Assembly (NCBI GenBank): GCA_002840055.1
Contig: PGZJ01000003.1
Span: 248,001-312,000 of the forward strand
Reading direction: 5' to 3'
DNA length: 64,000 nt
DNA from: Gammaproteobacteria bacterium HGW-Gammaproteobacteria-11
GTDB taxonomy: Bacteria; Pseudomonadota; Gammaproteobacteria; Pseudomonadales; Pseudomonadaceae
Each line of letters starts with the position of its first letter. Position 1 is the first letter of the stretch. The translations under genes were made by a program, and so were the position numbers. Below, piece by piece: positions 25,830 to 34,449 of this stretch. The notes beneath the pieces are model-generated. The model was not told the DNA's origin. It saw only the letters and a list, made by a program, of their open reading frames with translations, and did not search any database.

Positions 25830-26729
25830 ATGAATTTCGCACACTCACCAATCGATTGGTTATTAGACAGCCTGGAACCGGCCGCCCGGCTGTTTCATGC
25901 CGGCCAGTATTGTGGCGCCTGGAAGGCCAGTACCCAGGGTCTGGCCCCGGCCAGCTTTCATCTGGTCATCAGCGGTGAGGCCTGGTTGCACCATAAGCAG
26001 GAAACACCACAGCGGCTGAATGAGGGCGATGCGCTCTTCTTGTTGCGTGACCAAGCGCACTGGCTGAGCAGCAGCCCCGACCCCAGCCTCCTTGCGCATA
26101 CAGCCAGACAACCTATGCAGCCGTTCAGCCATGCTGATGCAGAGGTCGGGCTGGTGTGTGGTTTCTTCGACGTTGGCCAGGGACCGGGGCAATGGATCGT
26201 CTCGGCGCTGCCCGACTTCATCATTCTGCGCGCACAGGACGAGGGCATGCGCCAGGCGCGTAGCATTTTTACGCTGATCATGGAGGAAACCCAGCGCCCG
26301 CACGAACCTTCCAGCGCGCTACTGCAACGCCTGAGCGATCTGCTGCTGATCTATGCGTTGCGCTACCGCCTACAGACGCTGGAGCAAATCTCCGGTATTG
26401 CCGGCGTGGCACTCTCAGCCCAATTTGCTCCGCTGTTCGACAAGCTCATCAACCAACCTGCAGCCCCCTGGAGCATGGATGACATGGCTGCAGTGGTGGG
26501 CATGTCGCGCTCAGCCTTTATCAAGCACTTCAATGAGAAGGCAGGACAATCACCCGGACAGGTACTGATGGCTATACGCATGTACCTGGCCAGCAAAATG
26601 CTGAGGGCAGGCAGCGGCGTAGCGGAAGCAGCCGACGCGGTGGGTTATCAATCGGTTGCGGCTTTTATTCGGGCATTCAAAAAGTATTCCGGGCAGTTAC
26701 CGGGAGCGTACAAAAAGGACGGCGGCTAG
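25830..26729 (+). CDS. AraC-family regulator with cupin-6 N-terminal domain
   Basis: 299 residues. The N-terminal cupin-6 region (GAWKASTQGLAPASFHLVISGEAWLHHKQETPQRLNEGDALFLLRDQAHW) precedes a C-terminal AraC pair of helix-turn-helices (DDMAAVVGMSRSAFIKHFNEKAGQSPGQVLMAIRMYLASKML and VAEAADAVGYQSVAAFIRAFKKYSGQLPGAY). It is divergent from the AhpD-acyl-CoA-dehydrogenase-ABC operon with a 103-base AT-rich gap, and is its likely regulator. Confidence 0.87.
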   Translation: MNFAHSPIDWLLDSLEPAARLFHAGQYCGAWKASTQGLAPASFHLVISGEAWLHHKQETPQRLNEGDALFLLRDQAHWLSSSPDPSLLAHTARQPMQPFSHADAEVGLVCGFFDVGQGPGQWIVSALPDFIILRAQDEGMRQARSIFTLIMEETQRPHEPSSALLQRLSDLLLIYALRYRLQTLEQISGIAGVALSAQFAPLFDKLINQPAAPWSMDDMAAVVGMSRSAFIKHFNEKAGQSPGQVLMAIRMYLASKMLRAGSGVAEAADAVGYQSVAAFIRAFKKYSGQLPGAYKKDGG

Positions 26730-26871
26730 ATACATATCCCTCTGAATGGCAGCAGCCTGCCCTTGCTGGAGACATGCCCCCGCATTGGCTTGCAAGAGCC
26801 TTTGGCATGGGAAAGGAGCAGATATGTCTCTGCGCTCAACCCCGGCCGGGATCCCTCATTGCCGAGGGTTA

Positions 26872-26920
26872 TTGGTACTGCAGCACTGCTGCTAACTCAG
26901 CAGCAGTGCTGCAGTACCAA
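26872..26920. repeat. Perfect 22-bp inverted repeat upstream of tonB
   Basis: The left arm 26872-26893 begins TTGGTACTGCAG; the right arm 26899-26920 ends CTGCAGTACCAA. Pairing is perfect over 22 bases with a 5-base centre (AACTC). No T-run follows on either strand, which argues against a terminator. It ends 75 bases before the -24 box, a suitable distance for a sigma-54 activator site. Confidence 0.6.
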
Positions 26921-26995
26921 CAGCAAAAAAACGACCCTCATCAAACTATCAAAATAACCATCTGTTTTTAAACATAAAATAATTTTTATTTGAGC

Positions 26996-27011
26996 TGGAA
27001 CACGCCTTGCA
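26996..27011 (+). promoter_or_regulatory. Sigma-54 promoter of tonB-exbB-exbD
   Basis: TGGAACACGCCTTGCA keeps GG-N10-GC and a perfect TTGCA -12 box; the -24 box TGGAAC differs from TGGCAC at one base. An AT-rich tract precedes it. Confidence 0.72.
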
Positions 27012-27077
27012 TAAGCAATTGAAAGCGGGGGCGTACGCGCGTGTCTTGCTCGCCGCCAACACGAATGGAGTTTTTGT

Positions 27078-27908
27078 ATGGCCATATCGCTGAGCGCTAC
27101 AGCTGCTCAATTTCTGCAACCACCGGCCGCGCCACCGGCAAGCATTCGCGCGCTCGAACGCAAAGTGCTTACACCGCTGTATCAACAACTGATCAGCCCG
27201 GGCAAAAGCCGTCCTGTCATATCACGCCGCGAAGCTGTTCTGCTGGGCGTATTTATTCTGACCTTGCATGCGGGATTGTTGGACTGGGTTAATCGGCGAG
27301 CACCTACTCAGCTGGATGAAGTGGCAGTAGTCATCCCACCGATGACCATCGAGTTCACCAGCATCGCGCCACCAGTGGTCGAGCCTGAACCTGTGATTGA
27401 GCCACAACCCGAACCTGAACCTGTAGTTGAACTACCGCCTGAGCCAGTGGTGGACGAGCTGGCAGTCAAGCCGCCCGAACCCCCGAAGCCGGAACCCCCG
27501 CCAACGCCCAGACCGCAACCAACGCCCAGACCGGTAGAGACCCCACCTGTTCAGACGGCGTCTGCTCCGACACCTGCTCCCGCTGCAGCGGCGCAGCCAA
27601 CACCCGCGCCACCGGCACCGCCGGTCGTTACACCACCCACAGCAAATGCGGCTTATCTGAATAATCCAGCACCGCAGTATCCCGATCTTGCCGTGCGCCG
27701 CGGCTGGGAAGGATCAGTGATGCTGCGCGTTCACGTATTGGCCAACGGGCGCCCGAGCGAGATTCAGATACAGACCAGCAGTGGTCGTGACGCACTCGAC
27801 CAGGCTGCCGTGACAGCAGTACAGCGCTGGACCTTCGTACCGTCGAAACGCGGTGAAGAACCGCAGAACGGCTGGGTCAGCGTGCCCATCGATTTTCGGC
27901 TGAATTGA
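27078..27908 (+). CDS. tonB: TonB energy-transducing protein
   Basis: 276 residues. A cytoplasmic head (~50) leads to one membrane anchor (REAVLLGVFILTLHAGLLDWV, ~51-71), followed by a long Pro/Glu then Pro/Ala/Thr-rich periplasmic rod (PEPVIEPQPEPEPVVELPPEP ..., ~95-190). The C-terminal domain is Y-P-D-L-A-V-R-R-G-W-E-G-S-V-M-L-R-V and ends in PVDFRLN-like PIDFRLN. It carries proton-motive energy to outer-membrane receptors, most likely the receptor at 46.4 kb. The cytoplasmic head is longer than in E. coli TonB. Confidence 0.92.
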   Translation: MAISLSATAAQFLQPPAAPPASIRALERKVLTPLYQQLISPGKSRPVISRREAVLLGVFILTLHAGLLDWVNRRAPTQLDEVAVVIPPMTIEFTSIAPPVVEPEPVIEPQPEPEPVVELPPEPVVDELAVKPPEPPKPEPPPTPRPQPTPRPVETPPVQTASAPTPAPAAAAQPTPAPPAPPVVTPPTANAAYLNNPAPQYPDLAVRRGWEGSVMLRVHVLANGRPSEIQIQTSSGRDALDQAAVTAVQRWTFVPSKRGEEPQNGWVSVPIDFRLN

Positions 27909-27949
27909 AACCCACCCCCCAGACACTTTTAAATTGAGGTAAACGCAAC

Positions 27950-28669
27950 ATGAACCTGTTAACCGATTCACCCGTGGAGTCAGTCGAGCACGCCGTTGTT
28001 TGGCTGCTGATTGTCTTTTCAGTTCTCACCTGGGGGTTGGCTCTGATCAAATCAGTCCAGTTTTCCAGGCAACGTCGTCAAGATCGCACTTTCCAGAAAG
28101 TGTTCTGGAGTGCAACCAGTCTCGAGTCCGCTGCTGAACAGAGTCAGAATCATCCAGGCGCGTTGGCGCAGGTAGCTAAGGCTGGCTACGCCGCCATTCA
28201 AGTTCCGGAGGGCCAACCCGGGGACCTGAGCCAGGCCATTAACCATCAGGACCGACTCGAGCGTGCCCTGAGACAACAAATCCAGCGCGAAAAACGTTCG
28301 CTCGAATCGGGATTAGCGGTGGTCGCCTCGATTGGCTCCACATCACCCTTTATTGGTCTGTTCGGGACTGTTTGGGGGATCATGGAAGCACTCAAAGGCA
28401 TCAGTGCAGCAGGCGCGGCCAGCCTTGAAGTCGTAGCAGGCCCAATCGGCGCAGCGCTGGTCGTCACGGGCGTGGGTATCGCCGTCGCCGTGCCGGCAGT
28501 CCTGGTATACAACTACTTTGTGCGCAGACTGAAAGTTGCCGCAGCTGACTTTGACGACTTTGCCCACGACTTTTACAGCCTGGCCCAGAAGAGTGCCTTC
28601 AAGGTCATAGTGCACCCAACTGCCAGCAAGCGGCAGACACCCGCCACACAAAGCAGGGAGGCTTCCTGA
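27950..28669 (+). CDS. exbB: ExbB/MotA-TolQ-ExbB family proton channel
   Basis: 239 residues. Three membrane segments are visible: AVVWLLIVFSVLTWGLALI near the N-terminus and the pair around FIGLFGTVWGIMEALKGI and GPIGAALVVTGVGIAVAVPAVLVYNYFVRR. The motifs SIGSTSPFIGLFGTVWGIM and EVVAGPIGAALVVT are the family signature. It forms the pentameric motor core with ExbD. The ATG lies 41 bases after tonB. Confidence 0.93.
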   Translation: MNLLTDSPVESVEHAVVWLLIVFSVLTWGLALIKSVQFSRQRRQDRTFQKVFWSATSLESAAEQSQNHPGALAQVAKAGYAAIQVPEGQPGDLSQAINHQDRLERALRQQIQREKRSLESGLAVVASIGSTSPFIGLFGTVWGIMEALKGISAAGAASLEVVAGPIGAALVVTGVGIAVAVPAVLVYNYFVRRLKVAAADFDDFAHDFYSLAQKSAFKVIVHPTASKRQTPATQSREAS

Positions 28670-28670
28670 A

Positions 28671-29072
28671 ATGGCCATGTCCAGTCAAGACAACGATGAT
28701 GTCATGAGTGAAATCAACGTCACGCCGCTGGTCGACGTGATGCTGGTACTGCTGGTGGTGTTTATCGTGACCGCGCCAATGCTGACCAACTCGATACCGA
28801 TCAACCTGCCCAAGACCGATGCCGTAGCGCCGCTGGAAATCAGCGACCCTCTGATTGTGAGCATCAATAGCGAAGGGAAGGTATTCATCAACGAGGATGA
28901 AATACAGCCGGACCTGCTGGAAACCAATTTACTGCAGGCCAAAAGCGATGACGCCGATGTCCGCGTGCAACTCAAGGCTGATGATGAAGTGAACTACGGT
29001 GAAGTCGCCAGAGCCATGGCAGCCATCGAACGCGCAGGCATCACCAAGCTGGCGGTAGTCACCGCTCGCTAA
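28671..29072 (+). CDS. exbD: ExbD biopolymer transport protein
   Basis: 133 residues. A short cytoplasmic start contains MSEINVTPLVDVMLVLLVVFIVTAP; the Asp in TPLVDVMLVLL is the conserved proton-carrying residue of the single membrane helix. The periplasmic domain ends EVARAMAAIERAGITKLAVVT. The ATG directly follows the exbB stop, and a strong terminator follows. Confidence 0.93.
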   Translation: MAMSSQDNDDVMSEINVTPLVDVMLVLLVVFIVTAPMLTNSIPINLPKTDAVAPLEISDPLIVSINSEGKVFINEDEIQPDLLETNLLQAKSDDADVRVQLKADDEVNYGEVARAMAAIERAGITKLAVVTAR

Positions 29073-29082
29073 ACCTTTCCAG

Positions 29083-29126
29083 CCTCCCCTATGCATGACG
29101 CTCCGGTAGGGGAGGTCTTTTCTTTC
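29083..29126 (+). terminator. Terminator of tonB-exbB-exbD
   Basis: A perfect 9-bp stem (CCTCCCCTA / TAGGGGAGG) is followed by TCTTTTCTTTC. It begins 11 bases after the exbD stop and also separates the convergent DszB-like gene. Confidence 0.85.
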
Positions 29127-29136
29127 ACTCTGTTCA

Positions 29137-30180
29137 TCATGAGTACATGACCCGCGCACTGGCAAGCAGGTGCTCTAACGGGCGCGGATCTACCCATTCG
29201 TTCAAATCAATGTCCCTGGGTAAAAAGCCTCTGGCCAAAAGGAAGTCCTTGTCCTTGTAGCTTTTCAGGCCGACAATCGATGCTTCGTCAAGACTGGTAA
29301 ACTGCTGGTTATGAAGCTCATGGCCATAACCAACGCGCACATGCCTTTCAGAGGTTCTGGTCTCGCGAGCAAGATAACGGATTGTTTCCGCAGGATGAAT
29401 ACTGGACCAGTTACCAACCGCGACCACGCGAGAGAGAAAGCGCACCACAATATCCGGCCTGTTTTTTAACAGATCCATATCCACCGTGATCGGTCGAGGA
29501 TTGCCGTTGTTTGATCGCAGCAGCGGATCCGGGTGTGAAGCCAGATCAAGCAACAAACGTCCCTTGATATCGAAGAGCGTCCGTACACCCTGTGCACCCC
29601 GCACAAAGATGGCGTCAACCTCCCCATTAAGCAATGATCTGACCGCACCGGTCTGTTGTAACGTGGGGACACGCTCAGCGCTGGCATCGAGCAAATCGAC
29701 TGGAATGTCCTCATCAACATCAACCAGCTCAACGTCATGCTCACCAAGCCCGACATAATCCAGGGCAGATAGAATGCCTCTCAAGGCAGCAGCGCGGCCC
29801 AGATCAAACAGCATGCTCTGTCTGGGCAGAGCAAAGCGTCGCCCGCGTAGCTGCTCAAGTGAATGCAAGCGCCTTTCCGGTAGAGTAATAATCGCCTGAA
29901 ATTCTTGCACCCGATTAAGACCTATCACCCGCGTATCTCTTCCGCAAGCATGCGCCCATATTGCCGGACCGCTGCCGCCTTGGCGGAATGAGTGAACGAG
30001 CCGGTGATCATAGTGCGATGCGCGCAATACCTGATGGGGGGTATCTTGCAGGGTATAAACGCCTATGCCATCCCTTTGGAACTCGTCAATGAACCACCCG
30101 AGCTGGGCAGCCAGACCAAGAGGCGACGGCCCCGGCCCGCGCGTGTACCAAATACGCCTGATTTGCTGCTGCTCATCCAT
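29137..30180 (-). CDS. DszB-like protein without the catalytic cysteine
   Basis: 347 residues, with no signal peptide (MDEQQQIRRIWYTRG) or lipobox, so it is cytoplasmic despite a periplasmic-binding-protein-like fold. The fold and motifs follow 2'-hydroxybiphenyl-2-sulfinate desulfinase DszB: His56 and Arg66 in SHYDHRLVHSFRQGG sit at the same 10-residue spacing as DszB His60 and Arg70, and RQGG matches RFGG. The position of DszB Cys27, the nucleophile, reads YTRGPGP, giving Gly15; the first Cys comes only at residue 79. It could be a desulfinase with another chemistry, or a cytoplasmic sensor of a sulfur compound. It is the last gene of the long minus-strand operon, 64 bases after the activator gene. 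Confidence 0.72.
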   Translation of the reverse strand: MDEQQQIRRIWYTRGPGPSPLGLAAQLGWFIDEFQRDGIGVYTLQDTPHQVLRASHYDHRLVHSFRQGGSGPAIWAHACGRDTRVIGLNRVQEFQAIITLPERRLHSLEQLRGRRFALPRQSMLFDLGRAAALRGILSALDYVGLGEHDVELVDVDEDIPVDLLDASAERVPTLQQTGAVRSLLNGEVDAIFVRGAQGVRTLFDIKGRLLLDLASHPDPLLRSNNGNPRPITVDMDLLKNRPDIVVRFLSRVVAVGNWSSIHPAETIRYLARETRTSERHVRVGYGHELHNQQFTSLDEASIVGLKSYKDKDFLLARGFLPRDIDLNEWVDPRPLEHLLASARVMYS

Positions 30181-30244
30181 CTGGATGTTTTCCTTTTTTT
30201 CTTCTGATAAACCGGATTCAATAGCGAATCAACAACCAAGCACG

Positions 30245-31390
30245 TCAATATCGCTTGATTTTGCGCACTGGGGCGCTGGCAGTATCTGCAGCCATACCGT
30301 GGATCGCAGCTGTGGGCAAATCCACAACGCCATGCTTCTTCAATAGCGTCCTAAATGTGTTGCGCGAAATACCGAGCAACCGGGCAGAATGAACCTGGTT
30401 GCAATGTGCATGCTGATAGGCTGATTGCAACAGCAGCGCTAGAACCTTGTGATATAGATCGCCCTGCTCGCTGTCAAACAGGCACTGAACCGACTTCTCG
30501 ATCACATGATAAGAGGATATCGCACCTGGCTCTGGCATTTCGGGCGTCTGGTTTGTGGCTCTCAAATTACCGCGGCCAAGTTTCAGGTTTCTTCCTGTAA
30601 TCTTGTCTTCAGAAGACACCAACAACGCATGGTGTATGACGTTCTCAAGCTCACGGATATTTCCAGGCCATGAATACTCCTCAAGCAACCTGATGGCACA
30701 ATCGGCCAACCTTTGTGGCGGAAGCTTCAATCTAGTCGCATAGCGCTTCAGAAAATATTCAGCTAGCGGGCGAATATCCGCTGTACGCTCTCTAAGAGGC
30801 GGCAAGCGAATATCAACAATGTTCAGGCGATAAAGCAGATCTAGTCGAAAATGCCCCGCACGCACCGCCTCCTCAAGATCAACGTTGGTCGCAGTTATCA
30901 AGCGAACATCGATGGCCACAGGTTCACGCGAACCCACCCGAACGACTTCTCGCTCCTGGATAACACGCAGGATTTTTACCTGAAGGCTTAACGGAAGGTC
31001 ACCCACTTCATCCAGAAACAAGGTGCCGCCATTGGCCGCCTCAAACCAGCCAGCCCGGCGGCTACTAGCCCCAGTGAAGGAGCCTTGTTCGTGGCCAAAC
31101 AGCTCGCTTTCCGCCAGCTGCTCGTTGATCGCCCCGCAATTGACTGCAACAAAGGGGCCTTTCCTGCCACTCAATTGATGAACATGCCGCGCCAGCAGTT
31201 CCTTACCAGTCCCGGTCTCACCCTTTATCAGCACCGGCGCATCACTGGGAGAAACGCGTTGCAGATACGCCAGCATTTGCTTGGATACAGGATCGGAAAA
31301 AACCAGGGCTTTTGCGCGAATGGAGAGAGGCTGCGCATCAGCGTCCTCGAGTTCAAGGATAGTCCCTATTGCGTCGGTTTCATTTTCCAT
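30245..31390 (-). CDS. SfnR-like sigma-54-dependent activator (second copy)
   Basis: 381 residues. Like SfnR it has no sensory domain: ~25 residues, then AAA+ ([19 protein letters not shown], Walker [30 protein letters not shown]) and a Fis-type HTH ([24 protein letters not shown]). The sigma-54 contact loop reads GSFTGA instead of GAFTGA, a change that is tolerated in some family members. It sits inside a catabolic/uptake operon, between nitroreductase and DszB-like genes, which implies autoregulation if it controls the promoter at 37919. Confidence 0.9.
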   Translation of the reverse strand: MENETDAIGTILELEDADAQPLSIRAKALVFSDPVSKQMLAYLQRVSPSDAPVLIKGETGTGKELLARHVHQLSGRKGPFVAVNCGAINEQLAESELFGHEQGSFTGASSRRAGWFEAANGGTLFLDEVGDLPLSLQVKILRVIQEREVVRVGSREPVAIDVRLITATNVDLEEAVRAGHFRLDLLYRLNIVDIRLPPLRERTADIRPLAEYFLKRYATRLKLPPQRLADCAIRLLEEYSWPGNIRELENVIHHALLVSSEDKITGRNLKLGRGNLRATNQTPEMPEPGAISSYHVIEKSVQCLFDSEQGDLYHKVLALLLQSAYQHAHCNQVHSARLLGISRNTFRTLLKKHGVVDLPTAAIHGMAADTASAPVRKIKRY

Positions 31391-31504
31391 TTTACTCCAA
31401 CTCCTGTACCGACTGGCCGCGCCAGCGGCGCATCAGTTGGCAGGTTTTCCTGATTCGAAAAAGTCATTTAGCTGCTCAATCCGGAAACGCTCTCAAGTAA
31501 CGCA

Positions 31505-32107
31505 TCATTCGCGCCATTGGGGCGCAAAAGAGCCCTCGGCAATCAGGGCTTCCAGAGGGGCTCTAAGGGTTGGCACTTCTCTCTCCAATTCTTCGGCAGA
31601 CAAACTGGCTGGCTCTGCCTTCTGACCAATCGCAATGGCAATTTCGACCTGATAGTCATCCGGCACCTCCAGCTCCGTGCGCGCACGCTCACGATCAAGG
31701 CCACCGATAGCATGTGCATGCCAGCCAGCGTACTCCGCCTGCAATGCCAAACTCAGCCAGGCAGCGCCAGTATCCAAGGAGTGTGTTCGCAAAGGCGTTG
31801 GGGTATCGCTGTCAGCCTTACGCTGCCGAGTCTTGGATAGCAGAACAATCAGCGCTGAACTGTTAGCTGCCCAGACCTGATTCTTCTCATTGAGCAACCC
31901 CAGCAACCGAGGCCAATGGGGCGTTCCATTCCTGGCATAGATAAAACGCCAGGGCTGCGAGTTGCTTGCCGATGGAGCCCAGCGCGCTGCCTCAAACAAA
32001 CTGAGCAGCACGTGCTCTTCAATCAGCGCTTGCTGAAAATAACGTGGCGATCGCCGCGCCAGAAGAAATGGAGCAACAGCATGTTCACTATGACGAGAGA
32101 CACTCAT
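31505..32107 (-). CDS. Nitroreductase-family flavoprotein
   Basis: 200 residues from the ATG at 32107, which follows AGGAAT; the frame is open a further 20 codons upstream but lacks a ribosome site there. The family pattern is RRSPRYFQQALIEEHVLLSLFEAARWAPSASNSQPWRFIYA (FMN-binding), then TGAAWLSLALQAEYAGWHAHAIGG and VEIAIAIGQ. These are FMN-dependent NAD(P)H oxidoreductases. It probably supplies or recycles reduced flavin, or reduces a substrate, in this operon. Confidence 0.85.
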   Translation of the reverse strand: MSVSRHSEHAVAPFLLARRSPRYFQQALIEEHVLLSLFEAARWAPSASNSQPWRFIYARNGTPHWPRLLGLLNEKNQVWAANSSALIVLLSKTRQRKADSDTPTPLRTHSLDTGAAWLSLALQAEYAGWHAHAIGGLDRERARTELEVPDDYQVEIAIAIGQKAEPASLSAEELEREVPTLRAPLEALIAEGSFAPQWRE

Positions 32108-32180
32108 GGCTATTCCTATGAACAGAGACAAGATTAAAACAGGGATGCAACTTGCACCCCAGTGCAAAGAGCTGACGCGA

Positions 32181-32768
32181 CTAATTGACCACCGACATCC
32201 TGGCTGCCGCCGGACGCAGAACCGATTGCCGGAAAGACTCAGTAGATGCTAGAAAAGCCAGAAACTGCGCCAAACTGGCTTCCACACGCCTCTGGGTGGC
32301 AGCATCAAATTGAAGGCTACCGCTCTGACTGAACGATATTTGCCCATCCTGAATATACAGGCCGGGCACTATGGAAACCGCACCCAGAGCACCCAATACG
32401 GGCCGGAGGCTATAATCAAGCGCCAGAAAGTGAGCCGCACCTCCGGCAGTCGCGAGGGGCAGGAGTACTTTGCCACTCAGCGCTTGTTGCGGCAGCAGAT
32501 CAAGAAAAACCTTGATCAATCCCGCTGGGGCTGCCTTGTATATAGGCCCAGCCACCACCACACCGTCAGCATTTTCGACCGCTGCTAGGGCCCTTGCGAT
32601 CTCTGCATTGTCACGCCGCTGGTGGATAAGCGCTGCAGCGGGCAAATCGGCAAGCACCAGCCAGTCAACATCGAAGCCGTTGTGCTCGAGGCTCTGCTGA
32701 ATATGCTGCAGAACCTGGGTAGAGCGTGCGCCAGCCTGTGGGCTACCCGCAATCAAGAGAATCTTCAT
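32181..32768 (-). CDS. NAD(P)H-dependent FMN reductase (SsuE/MsuE family)
   Basis: 195 residues. The flavodoxin-like fold begins ILLIAGSPQAGARSTQVLQHI and contains ENADGVVVAGPIYKAAPAGLIKVFLDLLP. It is the SsuE/MsuE-type partner that gives reduced FMN to monooxygenases; no monooxygenase is encoded in this operon, so it may serve those at 1, 8.5, 10.9 or 24 kb. The ATG lies 36 bases after the permease stop. Confidence 0.88.
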   Translation of the reverse strand: MKILLIAGSPQAGARSTQVLQHIQQSLEHNGFDVDWLVLADLPAAALIHQRRDNAEIARALAAVENADGVVVAGPIYKAAPAGLIKVFLDLLPQQALSGKVLLPLATAGGAAHFLALDYSLRPVLGALGAVSIVPGLYIQDGQISFSQSGSLQFDAATQRRVEASLAQFLAFLASTESFRQSVLRPAAARMSVVN

Positions 32769-32804
32769 GAAAACACCTCAGTCATAGCGGCGAAACACAT
32801 CTGT

Positions 32805-33566
32805 TCATAGCGTTCGCCAACGCAGCAAGCGATCAGCGACCAGCTTGAGCATTGAATTGAAAACAAACCCGACACAACCAATGATCAGTATTCCGAACAT
32901 CACAACATCCATGCGGAAATGTTCCTGACCTTCCTGCAACACGGCCCCGAGCCCAAGAGAGAAGCTGACCAGGGTCTCAACACCCACGGTTGCCAACCAG
33001 GACGCGATAAAGGCCAGTTGCAAACCAGCCAGTATCGACGGCATGGCAGAAGGGAAAACAACTCTGCGCAGCATTTGCCAGCGCGACAGGCACATGCTCT
33101 GGCCGGCCTCGATATAGGCCCGCGGCACACTTTGAATACCTTCCTGGGTGTTCAGTACCATGGGTTTGAAAGCGGCAATGGCAATAAAGGTAATGCGCAT
33201 TGTTTCGCCGATCCCCAGCCAGGCGGTTAGTAACGGGATCCACGCAAACATGGCAACCTGACGAAACGCATGGAAGCTGGGACCTAGCATACGATCTGCG
33301 ATCGGTGAAAAAGCCAGCAATGTGCCAAACAACAAACCTAAAGAACTGCCTATCAATGCGCCCTGAATGTTCCTGCTGAGACTCGACCCAATACCATCAA
33401 GTACCAAACGAAGAACCACAGGATCGGTTGGAGCCAGGACAACCTGCTTGAGCGGTGGAAGCAGCCTTGGATCAACCCAGTTGAACGCTGAAGCCAGCGA
33501 CCATAAGACCAGTAAGAAGGCAGGCAGGATAAAAGCGAGCTTGACGTTGAATGACGTGCTTTTCAT
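32805..33566 (-). CDS. Sulfonate/nitrate-type ABC permease (A)
   Basis: 253 residues from the ATG at 33566 with GAGG upstream; a further open stretch to 33596 overlaps the upstream permease. Six membrane segments and the coupling loop QEGIQSVPRAYIEAGQSMCLSRWQMLRRVVFPSAMPSILAGLQLAFIASWLATVGVE. It is the second of two adjacent SsuC/TauC-like permeases. They may form a heterodimer, which is unusual for this family. No ATPase gene is in this operon; the one at 45.4 kb is the candidate. Confidence 0.88.
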   Translation of the reverse strand: MKSTSFNVKLAFILPAFLLVLWSLASAFNWVDPRLLPPLKQVVLAPTDPVVLRLVLDGIGSSLSRNIQGALIGSSLGLLFGTLLAFSPIADRMLGPSFHAFRQVAMFAWIPLLTAWLGIGETMRITFIAIAAFKPMVLNTQEGIQSVPRAYIEAGQSMCLSRWQMLRRVVFPSAMPSILAGLQLAFIASWLATVGVETLVSFSLGLGAVLQEGQEHFRMDVVMFGILIIGCVGFVFNSMLKLVADRLLRWRTL

Positions 33567-33571
33567 TTGCC

Positions 33572-34399
33572 TCAAGCCCCTGAGTCTGTGCGCCATGTAC
33601 TAAGGCGCGCTTCCAACCGTCCCATGGTAAAGTCCATCAGCAGGCCTACTGCGCCGATCACGACGACACCTGCCAGAACCACATCAAGCTGAAAGATGGT
33701 CCGACCATAATTCATCATGTACCCAATGCCCTCCATCGACGCCAACAGCTCAACCCCTACCAGCGAAATCCAGGCACTACTCAACCCTTGTCTGACGCCA
33801 GAAAACATGGGGGGTAGTACTGCGGGCAGTGCCAGGCGGAACAGCACGGTTCTGCGCTGTAATCGCAGAACCCGGGCGACTTCAAAGTATTTTTCAGGAA
33901 TGGTTCTTATACCCTCAAAGGTGTTGATGCATAACGGCACCATGACTGCCTTGGTAATAATGATGATTTTCAGGGCCTCGCCTATTCCAAAAATCATCAT
34001 TAACAGAGGTAGCCATGCCAATGTAGGAACTTGAACAATAGCCCGAAAAGTGGGGTACACGATTTGCTCAACCGTGCGGGAGATACCCATGGCCAGTCCG
34101 AGCACAATGCCCAGAAGCGCACCCATGGAAAAACCAACAACCACCCGCCAGGCACTGATACCCAGGTGGCTTGCAAGCTCACCACTCGACCAGAGCTCCC
34201 CCAATGTGCGGGCAACTTCTATTGGGCTCGGCAAAATAATGGGTGATATCCACTGATAGGAAAAAGACAGTTGCCAGAGCAGAAGGACGCCAAGCGGGAA
34301 GGCGCTCATCTCCACATATCGCCGTATAGCAAAACGGCCCGACGCCTTTGGCCAAAAGCGGCTCAATGATGCAAGGCGTGCCTCAGCAAAAAAATTCAC
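33572..34399 (-). CDS. Sulfonate/nitrate-type ABC permease (B)
   Basis: 275 residues. About six membrane segments; the coupling loop is EGIRTIPEKYFEVARVLRLQRRTVLFRLALPAVLPPMFSGVRQGLSSAWISLVGVELLAS. It is a paralogue of the next permease and lies just 5 bases upstream of it. It has a longer soluble N-terminus (~30 residues). Confidence 0.88.
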   Translation of the reverse strand: MNFFAEARLASLSRFWPKASGRFAIRRYVEMSAFPLGVLLLWQLSFSYQWISPIILPSPIEVARTLGELWSSGELASHLGISAWRVVVGFSMGALLGIVLGLAMGISRTVEQIVYPTFRAIVQVPTLAWLPLLMMIFGIGEALKIIIITKAVMVPLCINTFEGIRTIPEKYFEVARVLRLQRRTVLFRLALPAVLPPMFSGVRQGLSSAWISLVGVELLASMEGIGYMMNYGRTIFQLDVVLAGVVVIGAVGLLMDFTMGRLEARLSTWRTDSGA

Positions 34400-34449
34400 G
34401 GTAAAGTCATCCTCACAGAAATAGAGCGCTGATCTGATCAGTCAGCATC

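Larger units (their letters stand above)
26730..27077. promoter_or_regulatory. Control region before tonB-exbB-exbD
   Basis: These 348 bases hold no convincing gene; a 64-codon plus-strand frame at 26763 crosses the repeat and has no recognizable product. The content is a perfect 22-bp inverted repeat, then an AT-rich stretch, then a good -24/-12 promoter and a ~65-base leader before tonB. Confidence 0.6.

Noticed and set aside
26872-26920. Reading the 22-bp inverted repeat as a terminator
   Set aside because: No T-tract follows on either strand, and it lies 142 bases after the nearest upstream stop.
26763-26957. 64-codon plus-strand frame before tonB
   Set aside because: It runs through the perfect 22-bp inverted repeat and resembles no protein I know.
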